From Plicaturopsis crispa FD-325 SS-3 (taxonomy: Eukaryota > Basidiomycota > Agaricomycetes > Amylocorticiales > Amylocorticiaceae): a stretch of 64,000 bases of DNA. Under the pieces are notes generated by a model. It was not told the DNA's origin, did not search any database, and was given only the letters and a program-made list of their open reading frames with translations. The stretch spans positions 720,986 to 784,985 of the forward strand of contig KN832557.1 in NCBI GenBank assembly GCA_000827205.1. The letters are read 5' to 3'. A program made the translations under genes and the position numbers. Shown piece after piece: positions 55,049 through 64,000 of the stretch; the stretch's first letter is position 1; the number at the start of each line of letters is the position of its first letter.

Positions 55049-57217
55049 ATGGTTGCTGCCATAGCAAAGAGCCACAAGCAGAGGGTCAGGCTTCTTTCCG
55101 TGAGTTTTCCCTCTGTCCTCTGCGCTCTATCATTCACTCATTCTCACGGCGCAGCTTTGCCGAACATGTGGACTCCATGCTGAAGAGGAGTCTGTCAGAG
55201 ACGCTCTGCAGCGGGACGAGACGCAGATCATTACCATACTGGGAACCTTGTTGGCGTCTGAACTGGAAAAGAAGGCTGCTCTTGACTTGCCAACTGAGGA
55301 GGCAGTGGATTTCATTGACGCTGTACAAGAGGTATGCATTGCAACCGTCAACAATTCTTGATGTTTTATGACCCCCGTGAGTGTACAGATCCTTGACGTG
55401 TTTTCCCTCCGAGTCGATACCGACAATGAAAACATTCGGCACGCAGCCCTTCGATTTCTCACAAAAGTGGCAGAACAGACGGGAATCACTCCAGCGGTCC
55501 TCACGGTGACTGATATCACACTATGCACAGGCGATCTACCCATCGATGAGGGAGGATATTCCAAAATCTATGTAGCAACACACCACGGTATGAATGTTGC
55601 TTTAAAACGCTTACATCGTAATATCACTTTCGACGGTCTGAAGAGGAATGAAACCCTCCGGGTACGTTCTCTCATTATAAGATTCCATTCGACCACCTTT
55701 TGAGCCCGTAACTTGTTGATAATGAAACTGACCTTAATCGTTGTGTCTACAGGCGTTTTGTCGTGAAGCTTTGGTCTGGAGAAGCCTACAACATCAACAT
55801 GTCCTGCCGTTTCTAGGAGTCGATCACAGCACTTTCCCCTCGTACTTGTGTCTAGGTCCCCCGTATCTTACAAACGGCACGATAAGCAAACACATTGGAC
55901 GAAATGGACGTCGCAATGTAGATCTCGTCGCCATGGTACGCAGCGGTTTGCAAACGTATGTCATCTGGCGTAATGGCTCATTCTAATTAGTTGATACAAA
56001 TCGCGGATGGCCTTCAGTATCTCCATACACGGCAAATTGTTCACGGCGATCTACGAGCGGTATGGCATTTAATCACATCCCAAGAACTTGCTCATAAATC
56101 AGTGGTAGGCAAATATCCTCGTCGATGAGTATGGCGGTGTGCGCCTAGCAGATTTTGGCCTCTCAACGTACGTTGACGCGACAACGACCTCATCACACAC
56201 GTCTGGGACGATACGGTGGATGGCTCCCGAATTACATGATCCCCGAGCATTTTCTTTGAATCACGCTCGGCGCACGACCTGTAGCGACATATACGCGTTT
56301 GCACACGTGTGCCTGGAGGTAGTTTACGCTACTTCTTTCTCTCGACCGACGCGCTGATTATATGCATAGGTCTACACAGGTCTCCGACCGTTCCCAAAGA
56401 TGAAACTGGACACAGAGGTACTATTGGCAGTCGTCCGAGGCGAGCGGCCGGAGCGGCCTTGGCCCAGTGGCAAGAACGAGGACATCATTGCTTTGCCGGA
56501 TTGGCTCTGGACGTTGGTCTCTTGCTGTTGGGTGCATAAACCCGAACACCGTCCACTTATCAGTGACGTCGTATCCTGGTTGGATATCCGGGGGGATCTT
56601 TCCATTCGTCTTTCTGGGTCACAGCAAATTGCCCCCGAGATGCTCGACACACAAATAACTGTGTGCCGTGTTCTACAAGATGGAATGGTATCTGACCGGA
56701 GCATATTCGTTGACTATGACGGTTCTCCCGAAGCTCCTGGATACCTGAACCATGAGCCATCTTCCTCCGTGTACCCAAGTTCTACACGTTTACCTTCTCC
56801 TTCCGAGTCGACTCCCCCTCTTTTTTCTTACGATGTGACTAAAGGTAAGCGAACGTTGTTGCGATCCTGATTTTGATTCACGTTGTTATTCCATCTGACG
56901 TTTTCGACGCCATACGAAAAGCTATGTTTCACCGCCCGAGACGGAGACCCCGTAACAATCGAGAAGTTGGCTGGCATTTTGGCTAGATATGTCAAACAGT
57001 TCATGGAGGTCCGTCGCCACTTTGTAAGCTCGATGACTTTTCCATGGATTTTGATCTCTACCGGGTTGTTTAGGACAACGCACGGATTCCTATAGAGTCA
57101 GGCTATCACACTTACAGGCTCGATACCGGCCTTATCACTGTCGAAGACCTCGTGCTCGTCAGCTTTCATCATGTCGCGCAGGGGTGCTGGCAGCCGCAGC
57201 TTCGTTTGAAGCATTAG
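55049..57217 (+). CDS. Tyrosine-kinase-like (TKL) protein kinase
   Basis: Exons 55049-55099, 55155-55331, 55389-55661, 55753-55935, 55991-56059, 56109-56318 and 56370 onward. Kinase motifs: a modified Gly loop (IDEGGYSKIYVATH), the lysine in NVALKRL, HVLPFLGVD, catalytic loop VHGDLRAANILV (Asp and Asn kept; Arg of HRD is Gly), DFGLS, APE in RWMAPELHD, and SDIYAFAHVCLEV. Low-Lys DLRxxN and the WMAPE motif fit the TKL group expanded in agaricomycetes. The N-terminal ~160 residues are helical with Cys-x2-Cys (LCRTCGLH). The frame from exon 7 stops at 56870, but two more coding-like blocks (TARDGDPVTIEKLAGILARY; ESGYHTYRLDTGLITVEDLV) end at 57217, so I extend the gene; the join near 56820-56922 is unsure. 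Confidence 0.8.
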
Positions 57218-57963
57218 GGATTGGGCAAGGGGGGTCTCATAACAGTGAATTGGGTATGGACATTGTTGTTCTACCATATTGTGCAGGCATGTGTCTCAAT
57301 TCGCAACCACATTTTCTTCATTCTATGGCACTCATTCACCGATACTTGAGCGTTACAAATGCCTAAAAAATATCTATCGACGAGCGCCGTGCAATGATTG
57401 TTTCTCGACCGTGACTTATCATTCCGCCGGCTTTCGTTGCAATACAAAGACTACTATGGCTCAGCCTGGCTTAAATGGTACACATCGCGGCCTCGGTTTG
57501 GCGACCTCAGTCGCGCCGCATTCACTTGGCAAGCCAGGGAAGCGTGAGCTGGACCCACGGCACCTAAAAATCTGTACATCCGGGGTCCCTCTCATGCTCG
57601 CCGATGATAATATGCATATTAAATAAGATAGTACAGCTGATTTTCTAGCAAGCACCGTCGTCCCCTTCAATGATCTCTCCAAAGCTCACGTTGTTTTGTG
57701 CACCGAGCGCAAGAAAATGGCAATGGCACGTTTCTTCGAGGTCCATAGAGCTATAACCCCGAGTCTATATTTGATCTGAGCAAGCGGGTTCAAGCTGAGC
57801 ATGCCAAAAAAGACATAACCCGAAGGCACGATGCTGGTAAGTCCATGATCCTCGGTACAGTACAATAGTACATACACTCGTCCAAATGACTCCCAGCCGC
57901 CGCAAGAGCACGGCCACCGTAATCTAAACGGCACACACAGCAGATCCCACTGCACGCGTCGCC
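57218..57963. other. Convergent intergenic region with a copy of a dispersed motif
   Basis: Between the kinase and the thioesterase. The third copy of the ~35-bp motif is at about 57561-57591 (plus orientation). No gene seen. Confidence 0.6.
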
Positions 57964-58528
57964 TCACAGCTTCGTCCGCGCATCGGGAGCACCCGCGTCG
58001 CCAGGCTCGCGCCGGACGAGCGCCTCCAGCCCCCTCCTGGTGCGCGCGTCCATCGGCACGCTCCTGCGCGCGACGCTGTCAACGAAGACGTGCGTGTACC
58101 CGCCAACGGCGGCTGGGGGTGCGTCGTGCGGGGCGTCCTCCGGGAAGACGCCGAGCTCGTAGGAGACGGAGCTCTTCCCGAGCTTCGTCACGCGCAGCCC
58201 CAGGACGAGGCGCTGCGGGAACGAGAGCGGGGCGTAGAACTGCGTGCGCGTCAAGGCGTTAGCTGTGTATTGGTGTTGATATATTGATGTTGATGGTGTT
58301 GGAAAGACGTAGACGTACCTGGCAGAAGGAGGAGACGACGAGCGCGATGGCACCGGTCGGGGACTGGGGGTCGAGGTTGCAGTGTTTGATGAGATATGTG
58401 TTTACTGCGGCGTCAAATAGGTGGTAGTACACTGCATTGTTGACGTGCCCGTACTGGTCATTGTCGCTCCAGCGCGTGGGGTACGTTTCGAAATGCGCAT
58501 AGGACGATCGCCGTCGCGGAGAGGCCAT
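57964..58528 (-). CDS. 4-hydroxybenzoyl-CoA thioesterase-like hotdog protein
   Basis: Exons 58528-58319 and 58239-57964 give 161 residues. The N-terminus carries the 4HBT motif RWSDNDQYGHVNNAVYYHLFD (active-site Asp and the GHVNN loop on the hotdog helix). The second exon continues FYAPLSFPQRLVLGLRVTKL and SSVSYELGVF to a C-terminus with HVFVDSVARRSVPMD. It hydrolyses acyl-CoA thioesters; the cellular substrate is unknown. The intron acceptor was chosen because it keeps the frame and gives the conserved C-x-FYAP junction. Transcribed divergently from the proteasome gene, 147 bp away. Confidence 0.88.
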
Positions 58529-58675
58529 AGTGCTGTCACTGGTCCGTCACAATCTGGGTGCGAGTGCGTGTGACGGGAGACGTCACGCAACGCGCGTCCA
58601 ACGCGTACGCTGCGAAACATTTATTGATTCTACCCCTCTAACCACTACCACGACTACGAACACAACGACGACGAG

Positions 58676-59384
58676 ATGGAGACTTCATTCGCAATTACGG
58701 GAAAGGGTTATGTTATCGTCGCATCGGATACCACCGCCGCGCGCTCCATCGTCAAAATGAAAGTCGACGAGGACAAGATCGCAGAGCTCAGCCCGCACCT
58801 CCTCATGGCCTACTCCGGCGAGCCAGGTCAGTCCCTCTCTCTCCCTCACCCTTAATTTCTCTCCCAATGCCACCCGCTGACCCTTTCACAGGCGACACCG
58901 TGCAGTTCGCAGAGTACGTCTCGCGCAACATCCGGCTGTACCAGATCCGCAACCTATACCCGCTGCGCCCGAGCGCCGCCGCGTCGTGGATCCGGCGCGC
59001 CCTCGCGGACTCGCTGCGCTCGCGCAAGCCGTACTCCGTGAACCTGCTCGTGGGCGGATACGACACCGCCGCGCACCAGCCGCTGCTCTACTGGATCGAT
59101 TACCTGGGCACGATGTCGAGCATCCCCTTTGGCGCGCATGGCTACGGCGCGTACTTTGCGCTCAGTTTGCTTGATCGGTGAGTTGCCCCGGTGTATGGGT
59201 ATGTGTGTGGAGGTGCTGATTGAGGTGTGTGGGAAGGTATCACGATCCGGAGGCGTCGCTGGAGGAGGGCCTCGCTACGCTTAAACGATGCATCGACGAG
59301 GTGTCGAAGCGGCTCGTAGTCAGCCCGGGGAGGTATCTCGTCAAGGTCGTCGATAAGGATGGCATCAGGGAGGTGCAGCTATAG
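58676..59384 (+). CDS. PRE1: 20S proteasome subunit beta type-2 (beta-4, Pre1)
   Basis: Exons 58676-58826, 58892-59177 and 59237-59384 give 194 residues, the usual size. It starts [20 protein letters not shown], matching the beta-4 opening, and lacks the N-terminal Thr propeptide, so it is a non-catalytic ring subunit. Further family segments: [59 protein letters not shown] and the C-terminal [12 protein letters not shown]. It forms part of the outer face of the beta ring of the core particle. Very high GC in exon 2. Confidence 0.95.
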
Positions 59385-59701
59385 GTCTGCGGCGAGGGTG
59401 AGGGTGCCTGAAGTCATTGTCTGTACTCAAATAATCTGCATTTTCTTTTCGCCACAGTGCTGCATAAATTTGAGGAACGTTGGTCTACGGCTTCACACGA
59501 CGCGTTTGTGCATCAAGACTAAGCGTGTAAGTATATGCGTAGCGTCGATGTTGGTCATACAGCGGCGAGTGTACAATATGATCATGTCCATTCCATGGCA
59601 AGTCCGTGTCCGTGTATCGTCAACATCCCAACGCCCTCTTCGTGAATACCCCTCCTCCACTCAGCGCACACAATCTCGAGGCTCGTCATCAACATCGTCT
59701 C
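59385..59701. other. 3' flank between convergent genes
   Basis: No gene seen; it holds the 3' ends of the proteasome gene and of the small Cys-tailed gene. Confidence 0.6.
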
Positions 59702-59990
59702 TTAACAACAACAACACGGGAGCGGAATGATCCAGCAACACCCTCCATCCTGCGCATCCCAGCAACATCAGAACCAACAAGGGAAAAGCACTAGGAAGAG
59801 CACTCACTGGGCATGGGATACATCCGCCGCGCAGCCTGAGGGGCGTCGTCTCAGTATTGCTGCTCGACTCCTGGCGGCTACTGGACACTGAGTCCTGGCG
59901 TTGTAAAGACATGGGGAACGCAGGAGGCGGCTGCTTGGATACAGGAGCATGCGTCGCGGGAGGGTAAGTTGGTGCGTTTATGCTTGACAT
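59702..59990 (-). CDS. Small basidiomycete protein with LRLRGG segment and poly-Cys end
   Basis: Two exons (59990-59808, 59749-59702) give 76 residues, too short for a usual length cut-off. The first exon is Pro/Ser-rich (APTYPPATHAPVSKQPPPAF; SLQRQDSVSSSRQESSS) and ends PLRLRGGCIPCP at a GTGAGT donor; the second reads DGGCCWIIPLPCCCC then stop. The phase-0 join restores a pattern I associate with small conserved mushroom proteins of unknown function (RGGC-x-PCP-x-GGCC). The Cys cluster at the C-terminus may be lipidated. The LRLRGG string equals the ubiquitin tail but no ubiquitin fold precedes it. An unspliced reading (59661-60161) is longer but loses the Cys pattern. Confidence 0.7.
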
Positions 59991-60429
59991 GGTGGTGGTT
60001 GAGAGCAAAGTGCGTGCGGAAAGTATCTGGGCGATGAAAGACTGCGCAGAGTCTGGCTCGGATGACATCACTGACGGCGGACTGCATCCGTCCCCGTCGA
60101 GCGCCAATTTTTGAACGAATTCGTTTGACCAAGTACCATACCTAGCTGCGCTGTCTTGCAATCAGATATGTCTCAACTTGTGCTGGTGCGCCGGGTGCGG
60201 TGCCACATATACGTCGAGGTATAAGTGGTCCAGGTATAGTCAACTGTCAGCGGCCTCCAAGTGTACAAGGCTGTGTTTTGATCTCGAATGGACAGCAGCT
60301 GATTTCATTCACGAACTGCTCTTGGCGACCTGCAGGCAGCAATAAACGATGTCGTCTGCTCTCCTCTGCTCCTTGATAAGTACTACACCGGGGCGGCAGG
60401 ACCTATCTTCCTGGCAGCAGTAGCAAGAA
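59991..60429. other. Divergent intergenic region
   Basis: Shared promoter region of the small Cys-tailed gene and the membrane protein. No gene seen. Confidence 0.6.
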
Positions 60430-62274
60430 ATGGTTCCAAGCCCCTCGCTCGAGTATCCGCTTACCAGGGTGCGTCGCGTCTCCCGGACGATACCACGCGT
60501 GCATGGCTAATATCTGGACGGAGTGCAGGCATATCCGTGGCGGTGGTTCACGGCTGCAGCCATCGCATCCTCCGTCGCAGTTCTGCTCATTATAACGCTC
60601 GTGAACGGTACGGAGCCCTTTCGATCTCAAAACGTAAGCTAAACTGCTGGCAGTGGCCACCGTTGGTTACGACACGATTACCGTTCTGCGCCCCGACTTG
60701 AACGCGACAAGGAGGTACTGGTGGTGCGTATCGAAAACCAGGATGTTTTCGCTCGTCACCCAAAGATTCTCTTCCTATGTACAGGTCACCATTCGTCGTA
60801 GATCCCCATCCTACCTGCGACGAGCATATCTTCCTTCAAGACGACACATTCCGCACGAACATATCCACATTCGACTACACGGTGTACAGCCTCCTCCAGC
60901 CCACAGCGACGGGCGCGACCGAGGGTGTCATTGAGGAATGGAACCAGTACGCGTTCTCGTACTCCGCCCTCCCACTGAACAGTTTCTGCGGTGTATCCAA
61001 CATCGCCCCGCTCTCCGTCATCGTTGACAGGGCAAGGAAACATGTGCAGGGCTCGGTGCGTCCGTCTTGTCTGATTATCTCATCCCCACGCACTCACTCT
61101 TCGGCCAGGTCTCGCTGATGTGCATGGACCCAAGCGGTCTCTCGATGCAGCTCTTCCAGACCTACGACACCTACCTCTTCTTCAGCCCGCCTTCGAACGG
61201 CGGGTGGTACCCCTCCGACCCCTCCGCCGGCCCGATCATGCAGCGCACCCTCGACAGCATGGCCAGCGACCTCCTCGTCAGCACCCTCGCCTTCTCCTCC
61301 ACCTCCCCCACCGCGCTCGACGGCGTCCGCGCCGACGGCTTCGCCTACTGCCCCTCCATCACCACGTACGACGACTCGAAGTCGCACACACCCTCGGACG
61401 CGGAGCGCGCGGCGTGCGACGCCGCGCCCGTGCAGATGAGCCTGCGCACGGTGTCCGCGCTGTACGCGAACGACACGGTCGGCTCGATCAACGCGACGCT
61501 GCCCGCGGGCATGCGCGACGCGGTGCTGAACTACTTCCAGGTGCTGAACGCCGCGAGCCTCGGGGACATCGGGCTGTGGCGCGCGAACTCGCTCTTCGCG
61601 GCGCCGGCGATGGTGAACGCGACGATCGCGCCGAATGATGATGTGAGCGCGGCGCTGAGGAATAATAGCGCGCTGGGGAAGTTTTATAATTATTTGGATG
61701 GGAATGTGTCGGCGGGCGCGGCGTTGAGGGCGGCGACGCCGTTTGGAGTGCAGGAAGACGAGCCGCTGGTGATACCGATTCCGAATGCGAGCTTCACCCC
61801 TGCCGTCATCGCCGTCAGCTATCTCTGCCACGACCTCAAGATCAAGGGCGCTCTAAGCTTCATCATATGTGCGTGCGCTATCGTCATGTTCTGTGAGTCG
61901 GTAAACTCATTTTTGCTATACAGCTGTCGTTGTTGCAGACGCCTCGATGTTTGCGGCCTTCTGGGGCACCCTCACGTTTATAGCCGCAGCCGTCGCACGG
62001 CGGCGCTCAGTCGAAGGTGAGTGTACAGACTCACTCTGCTGTCGTCGCTAATGCCGATGTCGTCTTGTGTTTGTTTTCAGCGAATGTATGCATCGCGCAC
62101 GACCTCGACAGGTATGCGTTGGAAACACCCCGGAGCGGCGGGAACTTCCTCAGCAAGACGCCGTCGGGACACGACCGGACCTCCGAAGGGAGTTTCACCT
62201 CGAGGAGACGCTTGTCCAGTGTACGGCACTATTCCAGTGTGCCGAATGTCAATGAGGATGCGGATGTGCCATGA
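60430..62274 (+). CDS. Membrane glycoprotein of unknown function, three predicted helices
   Basis: Seven exons (60430-60468, 60529-60607, 60654-60723, 60785-61055, 61109-61892, 61939-62016, 62081-62274) sum to 504 residues. The 13-codon first exon MVPSPSLEYPLTR joins in phase to a signal-anchor helix (AAAIASSVAVLLIITLV). A ~340-residue outer domain follows with several N-glycosylation sequons (NAT, NIS, NDT, NAT, NNS, NVS, NAS) and Cys residues. Near the C-terminus two helices (GALSFIICACAIVMFYASMF and AFWGTLTFIAAAVA) precede a basic Ser-rich cytosolic tail (KTPSGHDRTSEGSF). No catalytic motif. I know of similar unannotated proteins in mushrooms but cannot assign a role. The high-GC middle exon produces a long antisense frame that is not a gene. 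Confidence 0.75.
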
Positions 62275-63060
62275 GTGGGCTGTGTATGTGAGTGACCGAC
62301 CTCTGTGCGATGTTGTTTGCGGGATACTGAGGTTCAGGCTGTAGTACTTTAGGTAACCCTTCGGTATTGATTATTTGTACGGTGTACAGCTGCAGAAATT
62401 GCTACACTCCGGAAGACCTGTGACCCCTGCCAAACCTCATTGCACATGGAATGGACTGCGTTGATGTATCATGCTATTTATTCGGGGATTGCGGACGCGG
62501 CGGTGCATATCACATAGATCACACGGATGTACATGCAGTCGGGGAGCATTGTATGGACACTTGGGACTACATCTTATCTCTTCGCACGGGGAGCAGAGAC
62601 TTGATAGTCTTACTGATCTAGAACCGGGCTTGCGTCAGAAAAAAATTATGGCCGTGCTATCAAGGTGGTATCTAGCTGTACATGCAATCCTTACAGCGAC
62701 CTGTACACGGTACAGTGACAGACGACAATGCAAAAGGGAGAAACCGGTGCACTTAATGTAGTCTAACAAGAAGCAAGACTTGAGAAAGAGGATCAACCGC
62801 ATGCTTCATTTGCGGCGCATCTCCTCTGCATCAACGGATGAGAGTAAGCTAGGCCGCAAAGAAAAGAAGGGAGATCCCCCGACGACGCAAGCCAGTAGTG
62901 CAGCGGCAAGGTCATCACGTCCCCGTCGTGCAAGCAGAGGACAGGGAGCAAGGGCGGCAAAAAAATAAGATACGGTGCCTCCATAATAGTGGTTAAACTG
63001 CGAGAAAAAAGATGCACGTCAGTAAAAACGCTCTAAAACGGGCTCGAACGCCCGCCTATT
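62275..63060. other. Intergenic, no gene seen
   Basis: Downstream of the membrane-protein gene. Short frames only; no supported feature. Confidence 0.5.
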
Positions 63061-63089
63061 GGCTTAGATTGCACACCTATTAAGAACTT

Positions 63090-63640
63090 CAAAATGCGAA
63101 AGGCCAGAGTGGAAGACGACCAAACAACCTGTGATCAACATTGTGCGTGCAACCCGATACAAACCAATCAAGGACCGTGATTGGAAAGCCGAAAGATGAG
63201 GGGAAGGGTGCCAGATGTCTTTCCTGCTGTGTTCAAAAGCCTTGGAAATCGTGCAAAGTTACGGAAGAAAGCAACCAAATACATTGACTTCGAGGAACAA
63301 ATATTGTGCGAGGCAGGAAAACCGCTTTGCATTGGCGAAGTCTTTCCTTGGATGTCGTAAAAACCTGTGCCAAAAGGCCAGAGTGGAAGGCAACCAAAAA
63401 ATCTAATACCTATGCTTGATTCTGCGTGTGTCGGACCCATCGAGGATAGGAATCGAACGAAACCAAAAGGCGGGCCGCGGATGTTGCAAGTGTGTTTGTT
63501 CAAAAGCCCTCGAGGTAAATAAACCTGTGCCAAAGGTCAGTGTAGAAAGCAACCAAACAGACATGGATTGATAATTTGTGCGTGGCCCATGAAGAAAAGG
63601 ATCGAATGGGATTGAACGAAGCCAAAAGGCGGGCCACTGG
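63090..63640. repeat. Diverged tandem repeats (~150 bp) at an AT-rich edge
   Basis: Three or more partial copies share blocks such as GGCCAGAGTGGAAG.CNACCAAA (near 63100, 63378 and 63534), TTCAAAAGCC (63227, 63499), AAACCTGTGCCAAA (63361, 63522) and CCAAAAGGCGGGCC (63463, 63625). The following 350 bases (63650-64000) are clearly AT-rich with no gene. This may be the edge of a repeat-rich or heterochromatic block. Confidence 0.55.
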
Positions 63641-64000
63641 GTACACGACAGCAGAACATGAGCAAATATAGTGTGAATATTGGTTAAATATGGGGTAAAT
63701 ACTTTTACCATAAAAAGTGGCAAATTATCCGAAATATTTTCTACAAATCTCTACCATATTATGAGCCAAGAAATGCGAAAAATTTACGGAACAATCTTTA
63801 CCGTGGCTTCAAAATATATTTTACAGTACCTTCAAAGTAATCATATGAATTTTATCTTGAAAGTATCGAGACGGAGAATTCAGAATGATCTCACTGTGAC
63901 ATTTGCATGGTTCGGGTGAACAAATATTTGAATATCAGTGGACAAGATATGTAAAATGTATCCTGAAGGGGTTTCTAACTACTGTTCACCATATTTCTAT

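Noticed and set aside
61094-61831. 245-codon frame antisense to the membrane-protein exon
   Set aside because: Arg/His/Val-biased low-complexity sequence caused by high GC at third positions of the sense gene.
63030-63062. GGGCTCGAACGCCCG resembling a tRNA T-arm
   Set aside because: The stem pairs but the loop length is wrong and no D-arm, anticodon arm or acceptor stem could be placed around it on either strand.

Overview
This is a eukaryotic window from a filamentous fungus, almost certainly an agaricomycete basidiomycete and probably a wood-decay polypore. The genes carry many short introns (about 45-80 nt) with GTRAGT donors and CAG/TAG acceptors. The gene content fits as well: glyoxal oxidases (a white-rot secreted enzyme), a fungal HMG-box factor, expanded F-box and tyrosine-kinase-like families, a G-alpha subunit with a large helical-domain insert, a Crypton with a C-terminal GCR1_C domain, and an Ngaro-type tyrosine-recombinase retrotransposon. 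Positions 1-614 are an assembly gap.

Layout. 0.6-8.9 kb: two near-identical glyoxal oxidase genes (the first cut by the gap) flank a MYND zinc-finger gene. 9.7-13.3 kb: a questin-oxidase-like enzyme and a Chs7-type chitin synthase export chaperone. 14.2-19.1 kb: an unknown Ser/Thr-rich protein, a tandem array of exon-intron-like units, and an F-box protein. 19.1-22.5 kb: a stretch without a confident gene, with signs of decayed or unrecognised coding sequence. 22.6-28.6 kb: HMG-box regulator, aldo/keto reductase, and a second F-box protein that is a paralogue of the first. 29.0-30.1 kb: an unknown five-exon gene, followed by a striking array of eight 54-nt intron-like modules (30.5-31.7 kb).

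31.97-41.43 kb is a nested transposon pair on the minus strand. A multi-exon Crypton tyrosine-recombinase gene is interrupted in one exon by an Ngaro-like retrotransposon (34120-40285). The retrotransposon has perfectly matching split direct repeats (A1-ORFs-B1-A2-B2), a Gag-like ORF with an intron, a CCHC/RT/RNase H region, and a tyrosine recombinase with one frameshift. Removing the insert leaves the Crypton reading frame open.

43.2-62.3 kb is a gene-dense housekeeping block: Vps74/GOLPH3, G-alpha, an EH-domain protein, a BTB-like candidate, a GNAT acetyltransferase, Cdc20, a TKL-type protein kinase, a 4HBT thioesterase, proteasome beta-4, a tiny conserved Cys-tailed protein ending its first exon in an LRLRGG-containing segment, and a triple-spanning membrane glycoprotein. 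Three copies of a ~35-bp motif sit between these genes. The last 1.5 kb becomes AT-rich and carries diverged ~150-bp repeats.

Exon models were built by hand from reading frames, splice consensus and phase. Most sum to whole codon numbers, but single boundaries may be off by a few bases. No database search was run, so family names rest on recognised motifs.
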